In this document: positions 40,963-50,330 of the stretch, piece after piece
How positions within the stretch are numbered: position 1 is the first letter of the stretch
Layout: each line of letters starts with the position of its first letter
DNA from: Mesorhizobium_B sp035998495
GTDB taxonomy: Bacteria > Pseudomonadota > Alphaproteobacteria > Rhizobiales > Rhizobiaceae
Assembly (NCBI GenBank): GCA_035998495.1
Contig: DASYHP010000083.1
Coordinates: 1-64,000, forward strand
Reading direction: 5' to 3'
DNA: 64,000 bases
The notes under the pieces: model-generated
What the model was told of the DNA's origin: nothing
Database searches by the model: none
Seen by the model: only the letters and a program-made list of their open reading frames with translations
Made by a program: the position numbers and the translations under genes

Positions 40963-41904
40963 TTGAACGAAGGCGCGCAAGCCGCCAACCCGCTCAGGGG
41001 CATCGGTCTGAAGGTCGCCTCGGTCATCGGTTTCGTGGGCATGAGCTCGCTCATCAAGTCGGCGGGCAGCCTGCCGCCGGGCCAGCTCGTCTTCTTCCGC
41101 TCCTTCTTCGCGATCTTTCCCATTGTGCTCATCCTCGCCTGGCGCAGCGAGCTGAGGGGCGCGCTGCGCACATCCCAGCCCTTGGGCCATGTCATTCGGG
41201 GCGGGGTCGGCGTCGTCTCCATGGGGCTCGGCTTCTACGCGCTGACGCTCCTGCCGCTGCCGGAATGGATCGCCATCGGCTACGCCCAGCCGCTCATCAT
41301 TGTGCTGATCGGCGCGCTGTTCATGGGCGAGACCGTGCGGATGTTCCGCTGGGGCGCCGTGATCGTGGGCTTTCTCGGCGTGCTCGTGATCTCCTGGCCG
41401 AAGCTCACGCTGCTTACGTCGGCCGAGGGCCTTCAGCGCACGCAGGCGGTGGGCGTGCTGATCTGCCTGGCCTCGGCCGCCGTGTCGGCCGTGGCGCTCA
41501 CATATGTGCGGATCCTCGTGCGCACCGAGCGGACGCCGACCGTCGTGCTGTGGTTCTCGCTCACGGCGTCCACCGCGGCGCTCATGACGCTGCCTTTCGG
41601 CTGGGCGAGCCTTTCGCCCGGCCAAGCGGCCGCCCTGATCGGCGCGGGCTTCTGCGGCGGCGTGGCGCAGATGCTGATGACGGAAGCCTACCGTCACGCG
41701 GAGCTCTCGACCGTCGCACCCTTCGAATACGTCTCGCTGCTGCTCGGCGTGGTGATCGGCTTCTTCGCCTTTGGCGAGGCGCCCAGCGCCTATGTGCTCG
41801 TGGGCGGGACGATCGTGATCGCGGCGGGCCTCGTCATCATCTGGCGCGAGCACCGGCTCAACATCGACCGGATGAAGCTGAAGCCGCTGGCTCCGCCGCA
41901 ATAG
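40963..41904 (+). CDS. EamA/DMT-family membrane transporter (313 aa)
   Basis: About ten membrane helices in two EamA repeats. The first begins GIGLKVASVIGFVGMSSLIK and PPGQLVFFRSFFAIFPIVL. The second begins AVGVLICLASAAVSAVALTYV. SLLLGVVIGFFAFGEAPSAYVLVGGTIVIAAG closes it. Substrate unknown. The start is uncertain: TTG 40963 gives normal length, while ATG 40876 would add 29 basic residues. Divergent from pepN with about 270 bases between. Confidence 0.82.
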   Translation: MNEGAQAANPLRGIGLKVASVIGFVGMSSLIKSAGSLPPGQLVFFRSFFAIFPIVLILAWRSELRGALRTSQPLGHVIRGGVGVVSMGLGFYALTLLPLPEWIAIGYAQPLIIVLIGALFMGETVRMFRWGAVIVGFLGVLVISWPKLTLLTSAEGLQRTQAVGVLICLASAAVSAVALTYVRILVRTERTPTVVLWFSLTASTAALMTLPFGWASLSPGQAAALIGAGFCGGVAQMLMTEAYRHAELSTVAPFEYVSLLLGVVIGFFAFGEAPSAYVLVGGTIVIAAGLVIIWREHRLNIDRMKLKPLAPPQ

Positions 41905-41923
41905 CGGACGGCGCTTCCCCTCG

Positions 41924-42715
41924 TTATCCCGCGGCCATCGCCCGCAGGATCGCCGCCGTCTCGCCGTCGGCCGGAAAGAACGACTCGATCGCGATCTCCG
42001 ACAGCGTCACGTCGAGCGGCGTGCCGAACACGGTGACCGTGCTGATGAGCGACAGCGCCCGCCCGCCGAACCGCAGCCTGAGCGGCAGGGCGACGGCGTG
42101 CGCCGGATTCGTGCGCCGCAGAGGCCGCCCGCCGCCGGGATAGCCGGCCAGCTCCTTTTCGAGCGCCGCCAGCGTGGGATCGGCCGAGGCGTCGGCCTGC
42201 CGCCGCAAACGCTCGATCAGGTGTCCGCGCCACTCGTCGAGGTTGAGGATCAACGGCGCGAGCCCCTTGGGATGCAGGCTCAACCGCAGCACGTTCACCG
42301 GCGGCTGAAGCAGCGAAGGATCGGCCGCCCCGAGGAATGGCTGGATCGCCGCATTGGCGGAAACGAGGTTCCAGTGCCGGTCCACGGCCATCGCGGGATG
42401 GGGCATGTGGCCCGTGAGCACGAGTTCCACCGCCTCTCGCGCCGCGGTGAGCGACGGGTCGTGAAGCGGCCGTTCGGAAAAGCCGGGCGCAAAGCCGCCG
42501 GCCACCAGAAGCCGGTTGCGCTCGCGCAAGGGCACCGAGAGATGCTCCGAGAGCTTGAGGATCATGTCCCGCGACGGCTTCGACCGTCCGCTTTCCACGA
42601 AGCTCAAATGGCGTTGCGAAATCTCGGCCTCGCTGGCGAGGTCGAGCTGGCTCAAGCGGCGTTGCCGCCGCCACTCGCGGATCATCGCGCCGACGGGCGT
42701 TGAAATGGTTTCCAT
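41924..42715 (-). CDS. XRE/MmyB-type transcriptional regulator (263 aa)
   Basis: An N-terminal helix-turn-helix (MIREWRRQRRLSQLDLASEA and ISQRHLSFVESGRSKPS) is followed by an MmyB-like ligand-binding domain (HPAMAVDRHWNLVSANAAIQPFLG; LSLHPKGLAPLILNLDEWRGHL). MmyB-type regulators bind small hydrophobic ligands such as fatty acids. Divergent from the membrane protein at 42846, so it may regulate it (inference). Confidence 0.88.
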   Translation of the reverse strand: METISTPVGAMIREWRRQRRLSQLDLASEAEISQRHLSFVESGRSKPSRDMILKLSEHLSVPLRERNRLLVAGGFAPGFSERPLHDPSLTAAREAVELVLTGHMPHPAMAVDRHWNLVSANAAIQPFLGAADPSLLQPPVNVLRLSLHPKGLAPLILNLDEWRGHLIERLRRQADASADPTLAALEKELAGYPGGGRPLRRTNPAHAVALPLRLRFGGRALSLISTVTVFGTPLDVTLSEIAIESFFPADGETAAILRAMAAG

Positions 42716-42845
42716 GCGGCCAAGCTAGCCTGCCGGATTTCTCGCTTCCATTACCTCCGACGTCATCGCTTTCGCGTGGGCCTGCGGTGAAAACGGACCA
42801 CCGGCGGCGGAAATGGGTCCGCCGCCCGAACCCAGGAGTTTTCCC

Positions 42846-43241
42846 ATGGCGATCCCCATGACCCCCTTCCTCCGCAACGCGCTTCTCCTCGATGCGGTCG
42901 CGACCTCCGCCTCGGCGCTGGTCATGATCGCCGGGGCAGGCGTCCTTTCGCCCTGGCTGGGGCTGCCGGCCAACCTGCTGTTCTGGGCGGGCATTGTGCT
43001 GGTCCCCGTTGTCGGCCTGCTGGTCTTCGCCTTGCGCCGCTCGGCCGTCCCGCGTCTGATCATCATCGACATCGTCGCCCTGAACGGGCTCTGGGTCGCC
43101 GGGAGCGTGGGCCTGCTGCTGTCGGGCTTCGTGGAGCCCACGATCCTCGGCGCCGCCTTCGTGCTGGCCCAGGCGGCGGCCGTGGCGCTGTTCGCCGGGC
43201 TGCAAGCCTCTGCCCTCAGCGCGGCGCGCCAAGCCGCCTGA
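42846..43241 (+). CDS. Small integral membrane protein, four helices (131 aa)
   Basis: Hydrophobic segments lie at about residues 10-32, 38-57, 72-92 and 98-120. No family name recognised. The start ATG at 42846 follows CAGGAG. It diverges from the XRE/MmyB regulator gene over 130 bases and could be its target. Confidence 0.75.
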   Translation: MAIPMTPFLRNALLLDAVATSASALVMIAGAGVLSPWLGLPANLLFWAGIVLVPVVGLLVFALRRSAVPRLIIIDIVALNGLWVAGSVGLLLSGFVEPTILGAAFVLAQAAAVALFAGLQASALSAARQAA

Positions 43242-43270
43242 CCGGCTCGGGAGGAGCTTCGGCTCCTCCC

Positions 43271-44125
43271 TCAGCCCCCGCCCAGCGCCCTCAACCTCGC
43301 CTTGACCTCCAGGAAATCGCGCCAGGCGAGCTTCTTGTGGGCCGGGTTGCGCAGGAGATAGGCGGGATGGAGCGTCGGCATGATCGGGATTTCCGTGCCG
43401 CCGGGCGTCACATAGGTCTGCCAGCCGCCGCGCAGCCGCATGATGCCGTCCGCCGTGCGCAGCAGCACTTTCGCCGACGACCCGCCCAGCGCCACCAGCA
43501 CGCGAGGATTGGCGAGCTCGATCTGCCGCTCGATGAAGGGGCGGCAGATCTCCGTTTCGAGCGGCGTGGGCGTGCGGTTGCCGGGCGGCCGCCAGGGCAG
43601 CACGTTGGCGACATAGGCGCTCGCGCGGTCGCGCCCGATGGCCTTCAGCATCCGGTCGAGCAACTGCCCCGAGCGGCCCACGAAGGGCAGGCCTTCGATG
43701 TCCTCGTCGCGGCCCGGCGCTTCGCCCACCAGCATCAGATCGGCCTGTGGGTCGCCGTCGGCGAAGACGATGTTCTTGGCCGTGAATTTCAGGTTGCAGC
43801 CGTTGAACGCCTCCATGGCGGCTTTGAGCTCGTCGAGCGTCCTGGCGGCCGCGGCCTGCTCGCGGGCGAGCGCGGCTTGGCCCTCGTCAGGCACGGCAGG
43901 CACCGCGCGGGGTTTTGGCGGTGCCGCTGGCTGCTGGGGCAAGAGCGACGTGCGGGCCGGCCGCTGGGAGGACGTCTGAGGCTCGGCGGGGAGGATCGGT
44001 GGCGGCAGATCGGCGAGCGCGAAGCGGTCCACCGCCGCCTCCTCCACCGCGTCGGTCACGCCCGCATCGCGGTAGAATTGGAGCAGGCTCAACAATTCGC
44101 CGCGCTCGTCCGCTCGCTCCGCCAT
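43271..44125 (-). CDS. Uracil-DNA glycosylase, family 4-like (284 aa)
   Basis: It removes uracil from DNA. The catalytic motif VGEAPGRDEDIEGLPFVGRSG is at about residues 140-160, with YVANVLPWRPPGNRTP and LHPAYLLRNP. The first 90 residues are a variable Pro/Ala-rich extension seen in alphaproteobacterial members. Only two cysteines are present (FNGCNL and EICRPF), so the four-Cys iron-sulphur site of classical family 4 is missing. The start ATG at 44125 avoids overlap with the next gene. Confidence 0.88.
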   Translation of the reverse strand: MAERADERGELLSLLQFYRDAGVTDAVEEAAVDRFALADLPPPILPAEPQTSSQRPARTSLLPQQPAAPPKPRAVPAVPDEGQAALAREQAAAARTLDELKAAMEAFNGCNLKFTAKNIVFADGDPQADLMLVGEAPGRDEDIEGLPFVGRSGQLLDRMLKAIGRDRASAYVANVLPWRPPGNRTPTPLETEICRPFIERQIELANPRVLVALGGSSAKVLLRTADGIMRLRGGWQTYVTPGGTEIPIMPTLHPAYLLRNPAHKKLAWRDFLEVKARLRALGGG

Positions 44126-44156
44126 CCGTCCTCCTCGCAGGGCTCCTAACATAAGT

Positions 44157-44810
44157 TCAGGAGGATGGGATGCGAGGGTCGAGCACGAGATAGAAGGTGC
44201 GCCGCGGCGTGAAGTCGGTGACGAGGAAGCCGAACTCGGCGGTGCCCAGCGGATCCACCTTGCCCTCCTGGAACAGAAGACGGTCATAGGGCTCGAAGTC
44301 GCGGTTGTAGCTCGCGAAGTTCGAGGACAGGATGTTCTCGCCGTCGGCCTGCCTTTGATCGAAGGAGAGCCCGTCGCCGAAGACGCTGGGCTCGCCCAAG
44401 AGCTCCTGCAGTTCCAGCTCGAACTCCACCCAGCCCAGGCCGCTGGCGTTCCGCACGACGAGCCGCAGATGGAGGATGCCGTTGGCCCAGGAGCCCGGCC
44501 GCGCGAAGGGGCGGATGGGGCCGACGGCGCGGATCACCAGCGTCACGGGGCTCGCGGACTGGAGCTCCTGCGTGAGCACGACCGGCTCGTCCTTGATCCC
44601 GAAGCCTTCCGCGCCCGTGATACGGAAGCCGCCAAGCTCGTCGGAAAAGGAATAAGGGCCGGCGAACCAGAATTTCGGGGGAGGCGGTTCCTGCGCCGAG
44701 GCCGCCGATGCGATCGCCCAAAACCCGGCTGCCGCGCCGAGCCAAGCGCGGCGGAAGGAGGTGGAAAGGCCGGGCGCGCATGCTCGCCGCATCGGCGGAC
44801 TATGCCGCAC
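44157..44810 (-). CDS. Hypothetical secreted protein (217 aa)
   Basis: An N-terminal signal peptide (AWLGAAAGFWAIASAASAQEP) leads to a beta-rich mature domain (PVTLVIRAVGPIRPFARPG; LRLVVRNASGLGWVEFELEL; AEFGFLVTDFTPRRTFYLVL). This suggests a periplasmic beta-sandwich of unknown function. An ATG at 44792 is an equally good start. It lies next to the glycosylase gene on the same strand. Confidence 0.7.
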   Translation of the reverse strand: MRHSPPMRRACAPGLSTSFRRAWLGAAAGFWAIASAASAQEPPPPKFWFAGPYSFSDELGGFRITGAEGFGIKDEPVVLTQELQSASPVTLVIRAVGPIRPFARPGSWANGILHLRLVVRNASGLGWVEFELELQELLGEPSVFGDGLSFDQRQADGENILSSNFASYNRDFEPYDRLLFQEGKVDPLGTAEFGFLVTDFTPRRTFYLVLDPRIPSS

Positions 44811-45010
44811 GGAAGCCGTCTCGGCACCTGGAAATGTGAATGTCGCGCCCGCTCGCCGCGCGATTCGGGCCGAACGCCCGCTTTCCCCAGCGGAACAAGG
44901 GGATAGCTTGATCGGTGCGACCCGCCGCCCGTTTGTTCCGCTCGTGGTTTTGCCTTATGTGAGGTCCAACGGATCAGTCGGGAAGGCGCGCGGGCCAAGC
45001 GCGGGATGAG

Positions 45011-46723
45011 ATGGACGAGATCGAACGCGAAAGCATGGAATTCGACGTGGTGATCGTCGGCGCGGGGCCGGCGGGCCTGTCGGCGGCGATCCGGCTCAAG
45101 CAGCTCGACCCCGACCTCTCCGTCGTGGTGCTGGAAAAGGGCGGCGAGGTGGGCGCGCATATCGTGTCCGGCGCCGTCATCGACCCCATCGGCCTAGACC
45201 GTCTCCTGCCGGGCTGGCGCGAGGAGAGCGACCACCCGCTCAAGACGCCCGTCACTGACGACCAGTTCCTGTATCTTGGGCCCTCGGGCTCGATGCGGCT
45301 GCCCAATGCGTTGATGCCGCCGCTGATGAACAATCATGGCAACTTCATCACCTCGCTGGGCCAGGTGTGCCGCTGGCTCGCGGGCAAGGCCGAGGCGCTG
45401 GGCGTGGAGATCTATCCCGGCTTCGCCGGCGGCGATCTCGTCTATGGCGAGGATGGCGCGGTGAAGGGCGTCGTCACCGGCGATATGGGGATCGGGCGCG
45501 ACGGCGCGCCGGGCGCGTCCTTTGCGCCGGGCATGATGCTGCTCGGCAAATATGTGCTGATCGCCGAAGGCGCGCGCGGCAGCCTCGCCAAGCAGTTGAT
45601 CGCCCGCTTCGGCCTCGATCGAGACCGCGAGCCGCCCAAATGGGGCATCGGCATCAAGGAGGTGTGGGAGGTTCCACCGAGCAAGCACAAGCGCGGGCTC
45701 GTGCAGCACTCCTTCGGCTGGCCGCTCGGCCTGCGCACCGGCGGCGGCTCTTGGCTGTATCATTTCGACGAGAACCTCGTCTCGGTGGGGTTCGTCATCC
45801 ACCTGAACTACCGCAACCCCTATCTCTCGCCCTTCGAGGAGTTCCAGCGCTTCAAGACGCACCCCGCCATCCGCGACACCTTCGAGGGGGGGAAACGCAT
45901 CTCCTATGGCGCGCGCGCCATCACCGAAGGCGGTTGGCAGTCGGTGCCGAAGCTGACCTTCCCCGGCGGGGCTCTCATCGGTTGCGCCGCCGGTTTCGTG
46001 AACGTCCCGCGCATAAAAGGCACGCACAACGCCATGCTGTCGGGCATGCAGGCGGCCGAGCATGTGCAGGCGGCGATCGCAGCGGGGCGCGCAGGCGATG
46101 AAGTGGTCGAGATCGAGCAGACCTGGCGCGACTCGCCGATCGGCGCGGACCTCAAGCGGGTGCGCAACGTGAAGCCGCTCTGGTCGCGCTTCGGCACGCT
46201 GCTAGGCATCGGCCTGGGTGGCATCGACATGTGGACGAACACACTCTTCGGCGGCTCGATCTTCGGCACGATCAAGCACGGCAAGCCCGACCATCTCGCG
46301 CTCGAGCCGGCCGAAAAGCACAAGCCCATCGCCTACCCGAAGCCCGACGGCGTGCTGACCTTCGACCGTCTCTCCTCGGTGTTCCTGTCCAACACCAACC
46401 ACGAGGAGGACCAGCCCGTTCACTTGCAGGTCCGCGATCCCGAGCTGCAGAAGCGGTCCGAGCTTCTGGTCTTTGGCGGGCCCTCGACGCGCTACTGCCC
46501 GGCCGGCGTCTATGAGTGGGTGGACCGCCAGGGCAACGCGATCCCAACCGCCGCGCTGGCGTCGGCCGACGGCGCTAAGGCGGCCGTCGCCGACGGCGCG
46601 CGCTTCGTCATCAACGCGCAGAACTGCGTCCACTGCAAGACCTGCGACATCAAGGATCCGAACCAGAACATCAACTGGATTCCGCCGCAGGGCGGCGAGG
46701 GGCCGGTTTATGTGAACCTGTGA
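45011..46723 (+). CDS. Electron transfer flavoprotein-ubiquinone oxidoreductase (570 aa)
   Basis: It passes electrons from ETF, filled by acyl-CoA dehydrogenases, to the quinone pool. The FAD site VIVGAGPAGLSAAIRLKQ is near the N-terminus. The middle has GCAAGFVNVPRIKGTHNAM. The C-terminal 4Fe-4S site is YCPAGVYEW and NAQNCVHCKTCDIKDPNQNI. Length is normal. It would serve the isovaleryl-CoA dehydrogenase encoded at 56965-58128. Confidence 0.95.
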   Translation: MDEIERESMEFDVVIVGAGPAGLSAAIRLKQLDPDLSVVVLEKGGEVGAHIVSGAVIDPIGLDRLLPGWREESDHPLKTPVTDDQFLYLGPSGSMRLPNALMPPLMNNHGNFITSLGQVCRWLAGKAEALGVEIYPGFAGGDLVYGEDGAVKGVVTGDMGIGRDGAPGASFAPGMMLLGKYVLIAEGARGSLAKQLIARFGLDRDREPPKWGIGIKEVWEVPPSKHKRGLVQHSFGWPLGLRTGGGSWLYHFDENLVSVGFVIHLNYRNPYLSPFEEFQRFKTHPAIRDTFEGGKRISYGARAITEGGWQSVPKLTFPGGALIGCAAGFVNVPRIKGTHNAMLSGMQAAEHVQAAIAAGRAGDEVVEIEQTWRDSPIGADLKRVRNVKPLWSRFGTLLGIGLGGIDMWTNTLFGGSIFGTIKHGKPDHLALEPAEKHKPIAYPKPDGVLTFDRLSSVFLSNTNHEEDQPVHLQVRDPELQKRSELLVFGGPSTRYCPAGVYEWVDRQGNAIPTAALASADGAKAAVADGARFVINAQNCVHCKTCDIKDPNQNINWIPPQGGEGPVYVNL

Positions 46724-46841
46724 CCGGCTCTCTTCTTCGGCTCTTCTTCACCACGTCGTGAGGTAAGGGAAGATCAACCGCTCTTGCGCAAGATCGACGG
46801 CCATGTTGATGTTGCGGAAAAAAGGGCGGGAGATCATCGGG

Positions 46842-47447
46842 ATGCGGCTGGCGGCTTGGTTGTTGGCGGGAGCGCTGGGCGTCCTGACGGCGGGCGGAGC
46901 CCTGGCCGGCGTCAAGGTCGGCGTGGAAACGAAGACTTACTCGATCAACGGTCGGACCGGCGAGGAATTGATCCGCTCCATGGATCGTCGCGGGCCGCGG
47001 CACGGCTTCATGGCGCGCGCCATCGCGCAAACCCGCTATGTCGTGGGCTGGGAATTCGAGTGGGCCATGCAGGGCAAGACTTGCCGGCTCGGCCAGGCGC
47101 TGGGCACGCTCGACGTGACCTACAGCTATCCCAAGCTGACAGGCAAGGCCTCCAAGGACTTGAAGCGCCGCTGGGACCGCTTCCTGGTGGGCGTTTACGC
47201 CCATGAGGAGATGCACGGGAAGATCGCCCGCGACATGGTGCGCGCCGCCGATAAGTCGCTGAAGGGCTTGGCGGTCCGCAACGATCGGAACTGCCGCAAG
47301 GCGGCGGCGGAGGCCAAGCGCCGGGTCGAGAAGGTTTACGCCGTCTATGAAGCCAGGCAGGCCGAATTCGACCGCAAGGAGCACAAGGACGGCGGCAATG
47401 TCGAGAACATGCTCCGCGGCCTCGCCGGCCTGAAACGGCGGCAATAA
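46842..47447 (+). CDS. DUF922-type secreted protein with HEEMH motif (201 aa)
   Basis: A signal peptide (MRLAAWLLAGALGVLTAGGALAG) is followed by ETKTYSINGRTGEELIRSMD, the DUF922 start. The zinc-protease-like motif VYAHEEMHGKIARDM is at about residue 125. A charged C-terminal helix closes it. The ATG at 46842 has GGGAG nine bases upstream; a start at 46803 would add 13 residues before the signal. Probably a periplasmic metalloprotease-like protein; activity unproven. Confidence 0.75.
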   Translation: MRLAAWLLAGALGVLTAGGALAGVKVGVETKTYSINGRTGEELIRSMDRRGPRHGFMARAIAQTRYVVGWEFEWAMQGKTCRLGQALGTLDVTYSYPKLTGKASKDLKRRWDRFLVGVYAHEEMHGKIARDMVRAADKSLKGLAVRNDRNCRKAAAEAKRRVEKVYAVYEARQAEFDRKEHKDGGNVENMLRGLAGLKRRQ

Positions 47448-47485
47448 ACCTCGACCGCCCGAAGCCAGCCGCTCGGCTATCGGCC

Positions 47486-48430
47486 CTATCGCGGCAGCGA
47501 GAACGCCAGCAGCACCGGCAGGTGATCCGAGCCGACGGGCTCCAGCGTCCGAGCTTCGTGCACGACGATGCCGCCCTTGAGCATCGCTTGGTCGATCGGG
47601 AGCCCCAGCGGCAGAAGCGCTCGGGGCAGGCTGTGATGCAGCCAAGTGGTGCCGAGCCCCGAAATGGCGGCGAGTCCGCCCGCCTGCCGCACGGATGCCG
47701 CCGTGGCGCTCCAGGGTGTGGCGTTGAAGTCGCCGACGAGAATGGCGGGATTGCCGAGTTTGGCGAGTTCAGGTCGCACCTGCCCGACATTCCAAGCCTG
47801 CTCGTAAGGCCAAGGCCAGCCGAGATGCAGCGCCGAGATGTCGATCTTCGTTCCGCCGAAGTCCAGTGTAGCCATGGCAAACGAGCCGCGTTCAAGGCAG
47901 CGCGGCTCGCCGGCAGCGCTCGCCCATGGACGACGCGACAGGATCGCCACGCCCCCGATTCGATGCCGCGCCTCGCAGACGATGTGGAAAGGATAGACCT
48001 CCAACAGCCGCGGCAGCCTTTCCCGCCATTCGGCCGACACCTCGTTGAGCGCCAGCACGTCCGGTCTGGTGCGCGTCACAAGCTCGAACACCGCTTCCGG
48101 CGTCGGATTGTCGAAGCGCAGGTTGAGGTGAAGTAGCTTGAACGTCTCCCCGCCGCCCGGCGCAGGCGCACGTTCCGGCGCGACATAAGCGGACGCCACG
48201 GTTAACAAAGCCGCGACGGCTGCAATGGCGCCGACCGCGCCGGGCCCGCGAGCGCCTGACCCGAAGAACAGCAGCGCTAGAACGAAGCCCGCTGCGCTAA
48301 GGTGGGCACGAAAATGCGCGAACGAGTCGAACGCCGGATGCAGCCTGCCTCCGAAGCCGATCGCGATCAGCACAAGGCAAGCCGCCAGCGCGGCGCCGAT
48401 CAGCCAGCGAAGGACAGGCGCAGCGCTCAA
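47486..48430 (-). CDS. Membrane-anchored EEP-family protein (314 aa)
   Basis: Three N-terminal membrane helices (LIGAALAACLVLIAIGF; LSAAGFVLALLFFGSG; VGAIAAVAALLTVASAYV) are followed by an endonuclease/exonuclease/phosphatase domain facing the periplasm. Catalytic motifs are LLHLNLRFDNPTPE, LALNEVSAEW, ILVGDFNATPWS and GSDHLPVLLAF. It may hydrolyse phosphodiesters in the envelope. The start is taken as TTG at 48430, eight bases after the amn stop; no ATG suits. Confidence 0.75.
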   Translation of the reverse strand: MSAAPVLRWLIGAALAACLVLIAIGFGGRLHPAFDSFAHFRAHLSAAGFVLALLFFGSGARGPGAVGAIAAVAALLTVASAYVAPERAPAPGGGETFKLLHLNLRFDNPTPEAVFELVTRTRPDVLALNEVSAEWRERLPRLLEVYPFHIVCEARHRIGGVAILSRRPWASAAGEPRCLERGSFAMATLDFGGTKIDISALHLGWPWPYEQAWNVGQVRPELAKLGNPAILVGDFNATPWSATAASVRQAGGLAAISGLGTTWLHHSLPRALLPLGLPIDQAMLKGGIVVHEARTLEPVGSDHLPVLLAFSLPR

Positions 48431-48438
48431 GCGTGGGC

Positions 48439-49941
48439 TTACTGGAACGCCGTCTCGGAGAACGAGCGCAGCTTTCGCGAATGCAGCCGCTCGGGCGGCA
48501 TCTCGGCCAGCTTTTCGATGGCGCGGATGCCGATGGAAAGGTGCTGCGAAACCTGCCGCTTGTAGAACTCGGTCGCCATGCCCGGCAGCTTCAGCTCGCC
48601 ATGCAGCGGCCGGTCGGACACGCAAAGAAGCGTGCCGTATGGCACACGGAAGCGGAACCCGTTGGCGGCGATGGTGGCCGATTCCATGTCGAGCGCGATG
48701 GCGCGGGATTGCGACAGCCGCTGCACGGGGCCGCGCTGCTCGCGCAGCTCCCAGTTTCGGTTGTCGATGGTGGCCACCGTGCCCGTGCGCATGATGCGCT
48801 TCAGGTCGTAGCCCGACAGCCCCGTCACCTCGGCTACGGCCTCCTGGAGCGCCACCTGAACCTCCGCGAGCGGCGGGATCGGCACCCACACCGGCAGGTC
48901 GTCATCGAGCACATGGTCTTCGCGCACATAGGCGTGCGCGAGCACGTAGTCGCCCAGGGCCTGGGTGTTGCGCAGGCCCGCGCAGTGGCCGAGCATCAGC
49001 CAGGCATGCGGCCGCAGCACCGCGATATGGTCGGTGATGGTCTTGGCGTTGGACGGGCCGACGCCGATGTTGATCATGGTGATGCCGCCCGAATTGGGCT
49101 TCACGAGGTGATAGGCCGGCATCTGCGGGATGCGCGGCGGGGTGGCGCCGCTCGCGGGATGCGTCTGGCCGGCCTCGGTGACGAGGTTGCCCGGCTCGAT
49201 GAAGGCGCTATAGCCGCGCCCGCCCTCGGCCATCAGCTCGCGCGCCAGCACGCAGAACTCATCCACGTAGAACTGGTAGTTGGTGAAAAGGACGAAGTTC
49301 TGGAAATGTGTGGGGCTCGTCGCCGTGTAGTGCGACAGCCGGTGCAGCGAATAGTCGATGCGCTGGGCTGTGAAGGGCGCGAGCGGCATGGGCTCGCCGG
49401 CCATCGCCTCGAAGGTGCCGTTGGCGATGTGGTCGTCCGTGCCCTTGAGGTCCGGCACGTCGAAGATGTCTCGAAGCGGGCGCTTGAGCTTGTCGGCGAC
49501 GGCGCCGTCCACATGCGTGCCCTCGAAGAAGGCGAAATGCAGCGGGATCGGCGTTTCGGACTCCGCCACCGTGACCGCCACGCCGTGATTGCGCATGATG
49601 AGCCTAAGCTGCTCGGTCAGGTAGCGCTCGAACAGGTCCGGCCGCGTGACGGTGGCGGCGTAGTGGCCGGGCGCGGGCAGGTGGCCATAGGCCAGCCGCG
49701 AGTCCACATGCGTGTAGGACGAGGTGATGACGCTCACCTCCGGGTAGAAGGCGCGGAAGCGCCGCAGCGGCGCGTCCTCGTCGGCTAGCGAGGCGAAGCT
49801 TTCGCGCAGAAACGCGGTGTTGCGGTCATACAGCGCCTGCAGCGCCCGCACGGCCTCTGCGGCGTCCGTGAAGCTCCGCGGCGGCGCCTTTTCGGGCGTG
49901 ACGACCGATTCGATGGGCTCTGGGTAGATTCGCTTGTCCAT
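48439..49941 (-). CDS. amn: AMP nucleosidase (Amn), 500 aa
   Basis: It splits AMP into adenine and ribose 5-phosphate. The N-terminal AMN domain (FTDAAEAVRALQALYDRNTAFLRE) is followed by a purine nucleoside phosphorylase-like fold with VGPSNAKTITDHIAVLRPHAWLMLGHCAGLR and ALDMESATIAANGFRFRVPYGTLLCVSDRP. Length is as in E. coli Amn. Start ATG 49941 (MDKRIYPEPIE). It precedes the EEP gene on the same strand. Confidence 0.93.
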   Translation of the reverse strand: MDKRIYPEPIESVVTPEKAPPRSFTDAAEAVRALQALYDRNTAFLRESFASLADEDAPLRRFRAFYPEVSVITSSYTHVDSRLAYGHLPAPGHYAATVTRPDLFERYLTEQLRLIMRNHGVAVTVAESETPIPLHFAFFEGTHVDGAVADKLKRPLRDIFDVPDLKGTDDHIANGTFEAMAGEPMPLAPFTAQRIDYSLHRLSHYTATSPTHFQNFVLFTNYQFYVDEFCVLARELMAEGGRGYSAFIEPGNLVTEAGQTHPASGATPPRIPQMPAYHLVKPNSGGITMINIGVGPSNAKTITDHIAVLRPHAWLMLGHCAGLRNTQALGDYVLAHAYVREDHVLDDDLPVWVPIPPLAEVQVALQEAVAEVTGLSGYDLKRIMRTGTVATIDNRNWELREQRGPVQRLSQSRAIALDMESATIAANGFRFRVPYGTLLCVSDRPLHGELKLPGMATEFYKRQVSQHLSIGIRAIEKLAEMPPERLHSRKLRSFSETAFQ

Positions 49942-50116
49942 GCGCCAATATAGAGAGGCGCATCGCCGGTGGGGAGAGGGGTGAGAAGCGACGCCCGAGA
50001 GGGCCGGCCAAGAGCCATGGCGATGGCTGTTGGAGCGGCGAACGGTGAACGTCCGAGAGGGCAAGGGAGCCATGCGGAAGGGCCGGAACGACGGCCGAAG
50101 GCCTATAGGCCGCCGC

Positions 50117-50311
50117 TCACGCCCGCTGCAAGCTGACCATCAGCACGAAGCCCGCGCCCTTCTTCTTGATCTCGGGGGCCTCGATCACGCCGGATTGGCG
50201 CGCGTCGAGGTCGGGCAGCGCCAGCACCGGCGCCGCCAGGGCCAGGACGATCAGCGCGGCGCGCAGCATGAGCACGAGGGTGGCGCGGAAGGACAGGGCG
50301 GCGTTCGTCAT
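50117..50311 (-). CDS. Small membrane or secreted protein (64 aa)
   Basis: A hydrophobic N-terminal segment (RATLVLMLRAALIVLALAAPVLA) ends like a signal peptide and leaves a mature part of about 32 residues (PDLDARQSGVIEAPEIKKKG). AAGGAA before the ATG supports the start. It lies 19 bases behind the next small gene on the same strand. Function unknown. Confidence 0.5.
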   Translation of the reverse strand: MTNAALSFRATLVLMLRAALIVLALAAPVLALPDLDARQSGVIEAPEIKKKGAGFVLMVSLQRA

Positions 50312-50330
50312 CTTCGTGTTTCCTTCGCGC

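Noticed and set aside
40693..41901. N-terminal extension of the PepN frame to 1284 residues
   Set aside because: The extra part is antisense to the transporter gene and low in complexity, and PepN normally starts at the ATG at 40692.
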